In this document: in pieces, positions 34,158 through 44,699 of the stretch
How the letters are laid out: the number at the start of each line of letters is the position of its first letter
Position numbering within the stretch: position 1 is the stretch's first letter
Source: Branchiostoma floridae
Taxonomy: Eukaryota; Chordata; Leptocardii; Amphioxiformes; Branchiostomatidae
Assembly (NCBI RefSeq): GCF_000003815.2
Contig: NC_049992.1
Coordinates: 15,299,525-15,363,524 of the forward strand
DNA: 64,000 bases
Direction of reading: 5' to 3'
Program-made: the position numbers and the translations under genes
Notes under the pieces: generated by a model
What the model saw: only the letters and a program-made list of their open reading frames with translations
Told to the model about the DNA's origin: nothing
The model's database searches: none

Positions 34158-34629
34158 TTACAAAAAAGATATTTTCTATCACTATAGCACCCATTCTGTG
34201 ATTCTCAGTCAAAGATGGGCCTCCAATATGAATGAAGTCGTTTTTGAAGGCGATTTTAGTCCAACCTTGCACTGCAGGCCGCTTGAAGTTGAACGCCACA
34301 TAGTACATTTGAACTCCACGTTAATTTGTTGAGTCCTGATATTCTCCAAGTAGGGTGGTACTTCTCAGAAGGTCAGAAAGCCATTAGAATTACCGATGGT
34401 ATATGCATGTATGATGTGTACGCAGGGTGTAGGAAGAGTTTTTGACATTCCTGTCAGACCAAAACGTAGGTTGCCCATGTCACAAGGACAAGGAGTCATT
34501 AGCATATGTCTGTCATTAGACGTTGTTAGTGACCGACTGTAGTGTAATGCAATTGAATACTCTCTTCCTAGGAAGAGCGCCCGTGTAATTTTTCCGACTA
34601 CTGCTGTATCTGCCGCTACCACAAACTCC

Positions 34630-34760
34630 TACTCTCCAAGCAGAGGTTAGCCTCCGGCTGTTTTTTTTACGTTTTTTTAGTCGTTTTTATCGGGCTTTCT
34701 ATTTTGTCATTTTTTTTCGCTGTGTTAGGCCGGAGAGTAACAAACTCTGCTTGGAGAGTA
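34630..34760. mobile_element. TIR element, CTCCAAGCAG family, exact 9-bp TSD
   Basis: Ends TACTCTCCAAGCAGAGG and CTCTGCTTGGAGAGTA; flanks ACAAACTCC at 34621-34629 and 34761-34769 are identical. The interior CGGCTGTTTTTTTTACG and TTTTTATCGGGCTTTCTATT is the inverted counterpart of the repeat ends at 15.8 and 16.1 kb. Confidence 0.93.
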
Positions 34761-35160
34761 ACAAACTCCCGCTACCTTCAACATGTCGTATGATTAAGAG
34801 TCGCTAGGAGCGCGATTTAACTAGGCCACGAAGTGCGCACTGTTGCATAATCCTATCATAGTCCTTGAGTATGATTGCTCAATATTGCTAGAGATGTTCT
34901 TGACTGAGCACTTCACCGCATGGAAAGATATGTGTAAATCTGCTTGTAATAAGCCTGTGTAGTACAGGACGCTTTCTATGTGATATATGCAAGTGCCTTC
35001 TGACAAAATAACATTACATTGCTGATCCATCTTTTGTGTCGCTCCCAAATACCTGACCATTCAGTTATGTATATCCTTTTGTTATTAAGTACAGTTTTGT
35101 TTTCATTGTGGGATTTACACTCTCTCATTTGATCACGAAAACCGATGTCTTTACGTACAG

Positions 35161-35302
35161 CACTTTCCAAGCACAGGTTGAGTCGCGGACATAGTATTAG
35201 TAGTAGTCACGAAATTTAACCAGCGCGCTCCTCTATTTAAAGAGGAGACCGCCGGTAAATTTTTCGACTTCTAGATCTACTCAACATCTGCTTGGAGACT
35301 GG
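35161..35302. mobile_element. TIR element, CTCCAAGCAG family (diverged), exact 9-bp TSD
   Basis: Left end CTTTCCAAGCACAGG and right end CATCTGCTTGGAGACTGG. Flanks TACGTACAG at 35152-35160 and 35303-35311 are identical. The centre has a palindrome-like TTTAAAGAGG stretch. No coding capacity. Confidence 0.88.
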
Positions 35303-35677
35303 TACGTACAGTTCATCTTGGTATTTAGCCATTCTACTACTAAGTACTATATTTGGGGCGGGAAGACCTTCTCTTCGCTCTGTGGTTGAACCTGTGGTCT
35401 AAAAGCTCTATATGGACCTAACCATAACTGTCTGTATCCTCTAATCTTGCACGTCGTTAAGCATTCCTGCTGAATTTTCTCACGAGAACTTTGTTCTTGC
35501 ACAAAGCATTTCTCGTCAGGACCACAACACCCTGTATCTGCTTGTAAATAAAACTTGTCCTACTGATTGACTTGTTTACTGGTCTTTGCTAGTTATGTCA
35601 TTGTGTAATACAAACTGCTACGCTACAAACACAACAATAGAGTAAACACAGACACGTGTAGCATTAGATTTCGATGT

Positions 35678-35683
35678 TTTATT
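35678..35683 (-). terminator. Polyadenylation signal of the hairy gene
   Basis: AATAAA on the minus strand ~180 bp after the hairy stop codon, followed on that strand by a GT-rich stretch (GTGTCTGTGTTT). Confidence 0.7.
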
Positions 35684-35862
35684 GTCGGAGTCAGAGTATA
35701 AAAAATAGTGCATATAAATTCTCATATAAACAAATATCTTTGAATATGTACAACATTTCTCTCATAGGTAGTCTCCTAACACGGAATTTCAAGAGTTCCA
35801 TCATTGTAGACTCTACAAATTGTAGTAGAGACACACGTGTAATGTTCAGACATTGTAGTTTC

Positions 35863-36811
35863 TCACCACGGTCTCCACATCTTTTCTGCTGTGGCGGGTG
35901 CAGGTAGTCCGTACTTTGTGGTGTTTGTAAGTCCGTTGAAGGTCGGCTCGGTTTTGATCTTAAGTCCGTTTGGTGAATGAGATTCAACAAGTCCGTAGGA
36001 TTGCGGATAGACGGGGATGACGTGACTGGGTACCTGGCCGCCTGGGAACGCCTGGCTGGGCAGCAGAACAGTCACCGGCTCCCCTCCTGAGACCTGGCGG
36101 GGCACCACGGGGATCCCGCCGTACATCGTCGTCTGGCCGGCCTGAGGACACGGGGCTTGCACGGGCGACAGTTGTACGTGCTGGCCGCCGGTGGGCGCGA
36201 CGGGAACCTGGACCTGGACAGGCTGAGCGTGCGGGAACACTGCGGGCTGGGCGGTGGGGTACGTCCCGGGACGAGCGGGGCTGCAGGCCCCGGCCAAGTG
36301 GTTGAGCAGCCGCTGCCTGACTTGGGTGTCCACGCTGTCAGAAGCGCCCAGGAAGCGGTTCACCTCCATCAGACACTCGTTGAAGCCGGCGCGGTACTGG
36401 CCGGGCAGGGACGGGTTCGTGTTGGCGGCGGCCGTGAGCTGCTGCCTCTGGAGACTGCGGAGATGTTTGACGGTCATCTCCAGAATGTCGGCCTTCTCAA
36501 GCTTCGAGTGAGAGCTCTGTGGAAATACAAATGAAAAACTGGTAAATACACGGTTCTCCAAAACACAAGTATACTCCAAGGACACAAGTGCATACGAAAA
36601 CATTTGAAGGAAGCCATAATAAATTGCCAATAAGGAGAGAAATACTTACATCTTTTTTGAGATCGGCAAGGATGAGAGCCTTGAGCTGGTTCAGGCTGTC
36701 GTTGATTCTAGCCCGGCGTCTCTTCTCCATGATCGGCTTGGAGGACTTGCGGCTCTCGCCTGGACGCTTCACGGTGAAGTCCGTAGATGCGGGCATGTTG
36801 GCGATCTTCAT
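35863..36811 (-). CDS. hairy: Hairy/HES-family bHLH-Orange transcriptional repressor
   Basis: Nuclear repressor, a typical Notch target in chordates. Two coding exons: 36811-36650 (54 codons) and 36516-35863 (217 codons plus stop), 271 residues in all, with GTAAGT donor and TTTCCACAG acceptor. Residues ~23-78 are the bHLH, with Pro26 in the basic region ([15 protein letters not shown]), the hallmark of HES proteins that favour N-box/class C sites. Residues ~94-132 are the Orange domain ([12 protein letters not shown]). The C-terminus is WRPW (268-271), the Groucho-recruiting motif. The tail is Pro/Gln/Val-rich. The intron falls in the HLH loop after KKD, a conserved HES position, but introns found in vertebrate HES1 before SSKPI and after helix 2 are absent. 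Start chosen at 36811; MPAS at codon 6 is an alternative. Amphioxus has several hairy paralogues, so which one is unknown. Confidence 0.96.
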
Positions 36812-36861
36812 GTTGTCAGGAGATCCAAGGACGCTGTGGTAACGTAGCTTTGGTGTCTGCG

Positions 36862-36970
36862 TTTGGACTGAGGTAAATGGCCAAACTTCGCTCAATTTAT
36901 ACAGAAATCATGAAAGGAAACAAAAGAGCGTGACCCCTAACCCTCTCAAAATCTCTCACGCCATTGGCTG
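36862..36970 (-). promoter_or_regulatory. hairy core promoter: TATA, initiator, CCAAT
   Basis: On the minus strand TATAAAT (36901-36895) stands ~32 bp before a TCAGT initiator (A at 36869), the standard TATA-to-start spacing. A CCAAT box (AGCCAATGG) lies at about 36960-36969, near -95. This implies a 5' UTR of ~58 nt. Confidence 0.8.
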
Positions 36971-37260
36971 AAATCACTACATCGCTCTAATCCCTGGTCT
37001 CTGATTGGTCGGAATTGTGGTGTGAAGCCCATAGAGGACCATCTGGTGGCATGTCGGCGTCAAGTGAAGCTGATAATGGTGGCTTTTTTCCCAGGCACGT
37101 GCAGGGGAGCCGTTCCCAGCCGCCAGGAGTGTGGGAACTCTCCTCCCACTCGGCCCGACGCTGCTCAGTTCGGGACAGGTGACGGGGACTCACTAATGAC
37201 GTGTGAACTGTTCTCACCACGGAGACATCCGCAGTGGCACACTTCAAACAAGCACAACGA
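36971..37260 (-). promoter_or_regulatory. hairy proximal upstream region with candidate RBPJ and E/N-box sites
   Basis: Visible candidates: a second CCAAT (GACCAATCAG, about 37000); CACGTG at about 37096-37101; GTGTGGGAA at about 37129-37137, a Su(H)/RBPJ-type core; a reverse TTCCCAG at 37113; and GTGTGAA facing TTCTCACC at about 37201-37218. Motif matches only; a Notch response is inferred from the gene family. Confidence 0.5.
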
Positions 37261-37603
37261 TTTCAACACGGGGGATGCATTTATTTGCAACCAGGGATAA
37301 AGTCTCAAACCTCCATTTCATATTTCATGTTTTTTGGCATTGATGGTGCAGGGAGTTTGCAAAAGTTAGACACCAACATGTAATGCTCATTTGTTCAAAG
37401 TACTTAAATCTTAAATCTATGAAGAAGAAAAAAGATTCTTTACAAAATTGTTGAACTGATGCTGTGCTGCTGTATGATTACGATGTTACTTGACCATTAT
37501 TCCATTGGAAAGCTTGACTGATATTTTCTAAGTTACTTTTGCAACGTAAGACTATACATGTATTGTACTTCACATGCTTCTGTATAAGTATGTCTTTATG
37601 ATA

Positions 37604-37804
37604 TGTCGCGTGTCTGACGTAAGGTAAGATTTCCTAGTCAAAAACTGCGGTTCTTTTTATGCCGCAGTCAATTTTTGACACAAGCGGGTCGTGTGTTAGG
37701 CCCACTTGCCTTTTTCAGACATTTCCCTGATAAGTATTGGCCTTTCAATAATTTCATTCTCCGGTGCTAAATTAGGGGTGCAAATTTGCTTGTCGCGTGT
37801 CTGA
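37604..37804. repeat. 173-bp segment between 14-bp direct repeats, with hairpin
   Basis: TGTCGCGTGTCTGA occurs at 37604-37617 and 37791-37804. Between them GTCAAAAACTGCGG faces CCGCAGTCAATTTTTGAC (about 37638-37680). The arrangement suggests an inserted element with a long target duplication, but no class is recognised. Confidence 0.55.
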
Positions 37805-38087
37805 ATAATGTGCAACAGTTTCCCACAGCCCACAGCCTTGTACGTTCCGTTGTCTCCCACCCTCCGACCGGTTTTCCCACCATTCCCACGTCCCCTGAGT
37901 GCGAGAATTCCATTGTGATGCTGAGGAAACCTGTTGGTGCGCCATTGTCGTCCTACTGCTACTACGGCGTTCCCACGACCCTCCTTTCTCATGCAAAATT
38001 TGGCGCGAAAAATGGGCCATTGTGTCATCATCATCGTCACAATGTTCGGACGTCGAGCTGACCTGCCATCTGTCGTCCAATGTCACA

Positions 38088-38125
38088 ATAAGTCACGTGA
38101 TCAAAGATGGCGGACACATCGGATT
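38088..38125. promoter_or_regulatory. Promoter-like cluster (CACGTG plus YY1 motif)
   Basis: GTCACGTGATC followed by AAAGATGGCGGAC. AAGATGGCGG is a strong YY1-type promoter motif and CACGTG an E-box. No gene is identified next to it, so any transcript is unknown. Confidence 0.4.
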
Positions 38126-38539
38126 GCGCATTCGAGATATGAAGTTTTCTCGTCTCTTTGTAGCGACACGCGACAGTAGATCGCACCTATTCTTCCGCCA
38201 TACATAATAATTAGCATGGAAACAAATGAAATATGAAAAGTTAGTTGTGGTAGATTGATACATAGCAATGGTCAGTAATGAAGGCCATAGAACACAGTGT
38301 AAACATGGTAACTAATTAGCTCATTGGAAATCAGTTGATAAACCAAGGATGTTATATAAAGTCTTATAATATAATGTCATTGGATAAACGAACAACTGGA
38401 CGGATAAACAACCTAAAGATTGACAAATAAAAATGATAAAGACTAACAAGTGAATCATATAAGGATATACCGATGTCCTTGCACAGAACAAAAAACTTCG
38501 GAAACATAACATTTGAGATGCATGTAGTTCTGACTGTTC

Positions 38540-39194
38540 CAGGGGTGCCTAAGCATTTGCACGAACCCTATGAAATTCGTACGAATATTATGTGATACAC
38601 ACGAATCACTATGCGAAAACGCACGAATATTATGAAATTCGCACGAATCACTATGCAAAAACGCACGAATATTATGAAATTCGCACGAATCACTATGTGA
38701 TTCACACGAACCTTATGAGATTTTATAAATAAATAAATAAATTTGCACGATCCTTATGCGAAATTGCGCAACCACTGCCGGGGTCACGTGACAGACGGAG
38801 CGGGATTTTCAAGATGGCGGCTTCGATCGGCGGCCGGACGGAAAATACGATGTAACACGCCGAAATGAAGCAAAACAGTAGCTCACAGGCTATCAAATAC
38901 ATCTTTGCGACGGTAAATGTCCATTCCATGCCTTGAAATATAAATATCACGGGTAGAAACGCTCAAAATCATGCCTCCTCCCGGCCGCCGTTTTTGCATA
39001 AGGATCGTGCAAATCTCATAAGGTTCGTGTGAATCACATAGTGATTCGTGCGAATTTCATAATATTCGTGCGTTTTTGCATAGTGATTCGTGAGAATTTC
39101 ATAATATTCGTGCGTTTTCGCATAGTGATTCGTGTGTATCACATAATATTCGTACGAATTTCATAGGGTTCGTGCAAATGCTTAGGCACCCCTG
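38540..39194. mobile_element. 655-bp palindromic element with repeat-built arms
   Basis: Ends CAGGGGTGCCTAAGCATTTG and the exact inverted partner. Flanks TGTTC at 38535-38539 and 39195-39199 are 5-bp direct repeats. Each ~200-bp arm is made of GCACGAATATTATG- and CACGAATCACTATG-type repeats. The unique centre (about 38770-38990) contains GGGGTCACGTGAC and AAGATGGCGGC. No transposase frame was seen. Confidence 0.9.
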
Positions 39195-39419
39195 TGTTCT
39201 GTCATGATAAAAACCCATCTTCGCAAAAAAAAAAAACTTTCTACACTTGTTTGATTTATGCACAGCATTCTAGAAAAGTTTTTTGACATGTGAAACTTTA
39301 GTTTGTGAGATTATGCAAGCTCTCAAAAGTTCTCTTCTATCTAAAAGCTCCACGGTGAAAGGAAAGAGAGAAAGTCAAAGTGAAATCTTGACGGCTAAAC
39401 AGACACTTGAACTTCACCC

Positions 39420-39492
39420 GCCGCGATAGCTCAGTTGGGAGAGCGTTAGACTGAAGATCTAAAGGTCCCTGGTTCAATCCCGGGTCGTGGCA
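39420..39492 (+). tRNA. tRNA-Phe: tRNA-Phe (GAA)
   Basis: 73 nt with no intron. The acceptor stem GCCGCGA pairs with TCGTGGC (one G-T) and the discriminator is A. The anticodon loop CTGAAGA is closed by TTAGA/TCTAA, anticodon GAA at 39453-39455. The T arm is CCTGG-TTCAATC-CCGGG. A box TAGCTCAGTTGG and B box GGTTCAATCCC are intact, so it should be functional. Confidence 0.97.
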
Positions 39493-39495
39493 ATG

Positions 39496-39500
39496 TTTTT
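39496..39500 (+). terminator. RNA polymerase III terminator of tRNA-Phe
   Basis: A run of five T three bases after the mature 3' end of the tRNA. Confidence 0.85.
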
Positions 39501-40127
39501 GTACCGAGCATGTTCAAATACCTTGTTTGTCTGTGTGTCATCAGTTGCTATTTTTGCATTTTCCTTGTATGAAAGCTTCTGTTCGTACTTGGTGATGGCG
39601 CGGTGAGTTAGGGTAGAGTATATATGGAAGCCTCGATTCGTGACTAAGATAGATTTAGAAGCCATGGCTACCATAGACGGTCCTGTATCTGCATTGTCTG
39701 TCGACCCAAAGAGGTTGAAAAAAATCTTTTTTTCAACCTCCTTGGTCGACCTGGTGTCCCCTTAGATGAATAGGGTAATCGGCAACAGTTATGATAACTC
39801 TCTTTTGTTTATCAAGTTCTGCTCGTGTGCCTGTTATCTGCTGACGGTCCAGTCCTCTAAAACAATGTAAACTAAACACATTGGCTGGTGGCCTTGGTGC
39901 GAAAACGATGACACATGAGATAGGGGACAGATAAGTGTCTCAGGCGGATTCACGATACATTCCCAGAGTAGCAGGGGGTTTGTACTTGTGCTACAAACCG
40001 TGCCAAAGTTTTCGGGCGTATCGTCCAAGGGACGTTTTCAAAGACTGCCGAAACGTCATTGTCGATGATTAGAGGTCAGAGACACCGCCGAATTTAACTG
40101 ATGACGGAGCAGAAATGGGATTCAACT
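39501..40127. other. Intergenic, no gene recognised
   Basis: A small hairpin-like GAGGTTGAAAAAAATC / TTTTTTTCAACCTCC lies near 39711-39742. No coding region was recognised. Confidence 0.4.
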
Positions 40128-40270
40128 TAATCTCCAGGCAGATTTACCGGTGGCCAAGTTGTGCCCATATTAGCCACGTTCGGTGGCCAATGAACACCTA
40201 GGCCGGCTACATTCTTTGGCAAGGTTTTACTACTAGCATCTTATACCACCTCAAGATGTGCTTGGGAATA
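40128..40270. mobile_element. TIR element, CTCCAAGCAG family, decayed
   Basis: Ends TAATCTCCAGGCAGATT and AGATGTGCTTGGGAATA, with GGCCGGCTACATTCTTTGG inside. Clearly the same family, but old; no target duplication remains. Confidence 0.7.
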
Positions 40271-41240
40271 AGTCTTGCGTAATCGACACAAGATCAATCT
40301 GATCCTTATTCTGGCATCCTTATTCGGCACAAATGTCCTATTTTAACTCCATGGCTTATCTTATATGGTATCTTACACAAAAGTTTTCTGTTCTATTTTC
40401 TAATGCATATTTCTATGATTTGCATGGCACGTATGCAAATAGTTTTCAAAAGTTTGCATGACGCAAATATAACGTTTTCAAGCACAGCCCCGACATACCT
40501 TATGATTGACAACTTAAGATCGCGTGGAACTTGTTTTTGTTTGTTTGTTTGAACAATCCATCATCATCCATCTTTAGAGTCACCGCTTGGGTAGAGGAAT
40601 AACTACGATAGTTCCCTCATACCGAGTACATGTATCTGCACAATACCATGTCAGGGGAGAGATGCTGTGATTCCCTCACTGTCAAACATACGTCTTTTCT
40701 ATGTGACTGAATGCCCTCCGGAGACCGATCCGTCAGCACACGTATACTCGTAAGTCTAAAACAAGACAGTATGAAAACTAGATGAACATAAAGGTGGGAA
40801 CGTTTGTGCGTTTTCCTCCTCTTGACATAATAGTACGCTTGATTACAATGTCCAAAATTCGCGTGACAGTCATAAGTAAATATAGTGTAGATTATTTGTA
40901 CTTTGCGCTGGAACTTTTAAAGGGCCTGGGTTAAAAAAAAAACTACCAGAACAGTCGCACGGTAGATATTATTGAGGTTGGGGGTTTGGAATCCAAGATC
41001 TTCTTTTGATCGCTCGAGTGTTCTAATTGGCCAAGCTTAATCCTGTTAACTCGTTGGCGTATCGGACCAAAGTTGGACAACGCAAAACTGCAGTAGAAAA
41101 CCGTCGCCAGCCACCCAATATTCTCACACAGGAGAACAGCAAATCCCTGCGTACGTCATAACATTGTTTTGAGAACGTTTTTAAAAGAGAATCGTATCCT
41201 ATCTTTTCATGTAGGTGCGAAACGCTAAGTGATAATCAGT
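40271..41240. other. Intergenic, no gene recognised
   Basis: Distal upstream of hairy. I see no gene or repeat of note. Confidence 0.35.
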
Positions 41241-41880
41241 GGGCTGAGTTCACACCTACTCGATATTTTTTCTTTCCAATACGTTGTACTAACGGTTGTA
41301 GACATAAATTTTTGTTTATCATGAACTTCTGAACAAATTATTTGAGAAAAGGCGAAATTATGGACAGCGCAACGTATTGAAAAATGTCATCAGAAAGACA
41401 TATGTATTTGTCATTCTGTCCGTATCGCGTATCGCAAAATGATCCGTAAATTTTTCCCTTGACATTCTGCTGACTTTGTTCTCTTTAAGCCACTAATAAA
41501 CGCTTTATTTACGTCTCATTATCCTGAAGATGACTAAGTGATTGTCTGTCTTTGGAGACTTTTTCCTCGCAGAAAGTTCAAATTATCGGTAGTTATCGAT
41601 GGTTGAGCGGAGGACATCAGAGCACGTTAATCGTGGTTAATGTGGCCTTGTTTGTGGCTTTACCATTCTTCTGCTCCCTGGTGAATTTTCCCCGTTGTCA
41701 TGGGAATCAGGGTGGGAGGGGGGAGGAGTGATTTTGACAGTATCTTTTGATGAAGAAGAACGATGTGGGCAGCTGTTGGCACGGTTTTCCCTCCGCGCGC
41801 TTTCAGGTCCCACACGAGTCGCACAATACCGTTACAAACCGATGCAAATGTCACCAATTAAGAGTGTTGGTATTTCTGTG
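41241..41880. promoter_or_regulatory. Repeated noncoding module, copy 1 (oldest)
   Basis: Shares with later copies a CTGAGTTCACACCTAC start, a GGGGGGAGGAGTGA stretch, a core GGGCAGCTGTTGGCA (E-box CAGCTG at 41770-41775) and, 53 bp on, ACAATACCGTTACAAACCGA (from 41823). The regulatory role is inferred from conservation among copies; nothing coding is seen. Confidence 0.5.
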
Positions 41881-42440
41881 CGAAGCTATTTGTACATATG
41901 CTTTAGAGAAGAATCAGCTTGTTTCCAGAAATCTCTGTAAGATGAAGACAAAATGGATACTAGTAACACTTTGTTATCTAACAAGAAATCTTACGAGCGT
42001 TACTACGTACTAGAGACGGGACAGGAATCTCGGATATTGAGATATTCAGCCACTTTATACATGATATTACGGGCCTCTCCCCTCCCCATTTAGTATTTAG
42101 CATTATTGTTTCTTTTTTTATTCAACCCATTTTAGTTTGGGATTGAAACTTCAACAAATCAGAACGCCCCTAGTACAACGACCCTCGATATGACGACATT
42201 CTAACGTCTAGATTTTCCCCAGTCTGTATGTTTTGATACTCTTATGAATAATGTGATCAATATGTATTTCGCGATTTCATAAAATGTATCAATCACTCCT
42301 CTATCGTATCCATCTTAATTTCAAAGACAAGCTCAGAAGAAGTTATGACGACACTTCAAAGGTGCCTCTGTATAAACGACTCGTTAACTTGTACACAGTT
42401 CACCAACACTTTTGAAAACTCAGAAGATGGATTGATTTCA

Positions 42441-42716
42441 TAGTGACTACGTCCTGCACAGTTGGTTGATACTTTAGAAAACTGAGAAGATGGATCGAGT
42501 TTTTCATGACGTCTCATACGTCATCATTTTCCCGCAGGCGGTCCCGACTTTGAATCAAAGATGTGGTGTTAGTGAGAGTTTCGTGTCCGCAGTTTGTGAC
42601 AGATCAACAGTCCGGGAAGGTCACAGGAGAACCATTCGTCAACTTCACACATTCGTCTTCGTTCATCAAACTTGTCTTCATGCACCAGACAGACTTGACG
42701 CTTGACGAAGATGTAA
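42441..42716. repeat. Second repeated module, copy 1 (CRE-rich)
   Basis: About 230 bp, ~95% identical to 45978-46210, starting GACTACGTCCTGCACAGTTG. It carries CATGACGTCTCATACGTCAT, a pair of inverted CRE/ATF half sites, and AGTCCGGGAAGGTCACAGG. A partial, older copy (CACAGTTCACCAACAC) lies just upstream near 42396. Confidence 0.85.
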
Positions 42717-42835
42717 TGGTTCTAACTTGCCTTGTTCAAGTGAGGTACTAGTATGAATAGAGAGTGACATTGTTGTTTTGTTTATTTTTTTTTTGGTACT
42801 AGTGTTAACGTAAAGTATACCACAGTTAGTCCAAA

Positions 42836-43016
42836 CCAGACTCCCTGGGTCGCTGGAAAGATAATAGAAATTGGCGAAATAGACAGATAAGACCCCGTCA
42901 GATAACATTCCAGATGGTAGTCAATATAGGAGTACAGTATGTGACCTATCCTCTGGTAAGTCTATCTATTTGGCCAATTTCTGCCATTTTCCATCGATCT
43001 ATTGAGTCTGGTAGAG
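42836..43016. mobile_element. TIR element related to the 15469 element
   Basis: Ends CCAGACTCCCTGG and GAGTCTGGTAGAG, with AATAGAAATTGGCGAAATAG inside, matching the AGAAATTGGACAAATAG of the 15.47 kb insert. Decayed; no target duplication. Confidence 0.6.
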
Positions 43017-43143
43017 AGTCTCACTACCAATACAGTACCATAGTGAGAAGTACACTACTGCCGTTCAATGGAGGGAGACAATCCAGAATCTATTACCGCA
43101 GTGTCATAGATCATGGAACCTCTATCCATTAGGTTTCAACTTT

Positions 43144-43320
43144 TAATCTCCAAGCAGATCTTTTCATTTCCAACCTTATTTTAGCAAGATACTAAGTATT
43201 AATGGCGCAAACCAGGCCAAAAGCAATATTCTATGGCCTCCGTTGGCCAATGAATACGGTTTGGTCATTGTCTCCTTTCGCCATTTTGGTTTTGGCCTTC
43301 GGTAGATTTGCTTGGAGAGT
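43144..43320. mobile_element. TIR element, CTCCAAGCAG family
   Basis: Ends TAATCTCCAAGCAGATC and GATTTGCTTGGAGAGT. The inner arms are diverged (GGCCAAAAGC, GGTTTTGGCC) and no target duplication is clear. Confidence 0.75.
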
Positions 43321-43456
43321 CGACATAGTCATCAACACTGCTTCAGCTGAGCAATATGTGACATGTTTGAACCTCGGCTGTAATAATATCAACATCAATA
43401 CTGTACAGAACATGCAGATTATACATCCATATGCAATACCCCTGTTTGGTATTACC

Positions 43457-43607
43457 TAATCTCGAACCAGATCCACGGTGCGTTACGAGTATGTATAACG
43501 TTAGTATCAAACTCCCCATAGGTGCCCATTTGACTCCCTTAGCCGGCTATAGTCCCTGGCCAGCTTTGATACTATCTTATGGCACCGTAGGATCTGCTTG
43601 GAGATTA
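43457..43607. mobile_element. TIR element, CTCCAAGCAG family, exact 9-bp TSD
   Basis: Ends TAATCTCGAACCAGATCC and GGATCTGCTTGGAGATTA; flanks GGTATTACC at 43448-43456 and 43608-43616 are identical. Nearly the same as the 24.66 kb copy, including the decayed left TIR, so that variant was itself mobile. Confidence 0.93.
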
Positions 43608-44396
43608 GGTATTACCGCAGGTTGGGGTGGGGGGTTTTGTCCTGATAGATCGGTCCCGTGATGCCTCGGTAGGTGACATGCGCAGCACGACACATTTTGT
43701 CACATTTACATATGTCAAGGTGTCGTACGCCACAACTGATGGGTATATACTAAGGGGGGTTCTAGAAGATAAAACAAACACTTGTTTGTTTGTTTTAGAT
43801 TTATAATGAGCCCTTACCTGAAAATCAACCGTAATCTGTATTTACTTACAGTCCTTGTAGAACCTTGCCACATAGACTGAATAATATGCAAGAGGAGACA
43901 TTAGAATTACAATTACCACGGTTATATCTGACGTATTGTTATAGATAGTAGAAATTGGCCAAATGAGCCCCAAAAAGGTACGTAGTGCCTGCTAACAATA
44001 TGATAGGCCTTTCTGATGATAGGCCATCAGCTCTATTGCACTAGCTCGGTTTCATGTGGTCGCGTTTCGTACGCCAGTCATCAGAAATAAAAATATACAG
44101 CCCCAAAAAGTCAAACAATTCGTAGGAGGCTAATGTAGACTGGTTTATTGATTGGAAACTCCTGGCAGCCAAAAGGCTAAAATGCGGGACTCACAATACC
44201 AACGAATTATGTGCACTGCAAGAAAAAATACGCAAATGAAAATATATACATGTCTCCCCAAAATGACAATACATGATAAATTGCAATGACCAACCAATGC
44301 TTTAATAAAACTGTTCAAGAGTTTGACACTACAATTATGGTATTGGGCTGTATTGGTTTGAGATTATTGTATTCTTGCTGGTAAATCGCAATCTCT

Positions 44397-44611
44397 TACA
44401 GTCTTAGCCTCCGTAGCAGGCTCTGTGGGTCTTTCGTCGTGCTTTTTGATCATACACTTTTGCTGGCCATATGCCTTTTTTTACTGGGACGCTTGTACAG
44501 AACCCCGGGCAGTACAAGAGACCCAGTACAAGACGAAATGGCCAGCAAAAGTGTATTATGAACCAAAAAAAAGGCAAAAAGAAAGACCCAGAGAGCCTGC
44601 GATGGAGGCTG
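44397..44611. mobile_element. TIR element (AGCCTCCGTAGCAGG), exact 9-bp TSD
   Basis: AGCCTCCGTAGCAGGCTCTG on the left is inverted as GAGCCTGCGATGGAGGCT on the right; inner arms CACTTTTGCTGGCCA also pair. Flanks GCAATCTCT at 44388-44396 and 44612-44620 are identical. The frames on both strands here come from the palindrome. Confidence 0.88.
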
Positions 44612-44699
44612 GCAATCTCTGTCATTTGTTTGTCCTCTGAGGGGCTGTGCTGCTCACATGGTACATTGTTCCAGTCATTGCCACCTTGGTGTGAAGTAC

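Noticed and set aside
36157..36534. 125-codon plus-strand frame
   Set aside because: Antisense shadow of hairy exon 2, which has strong protein evidence.
37780..38210. Overlapping frames of 81-114 codons near the CACGTG/YY1 cluster
   Set aside because: Frames on both strands, no conserved domain; kept only as a promoter-like site.
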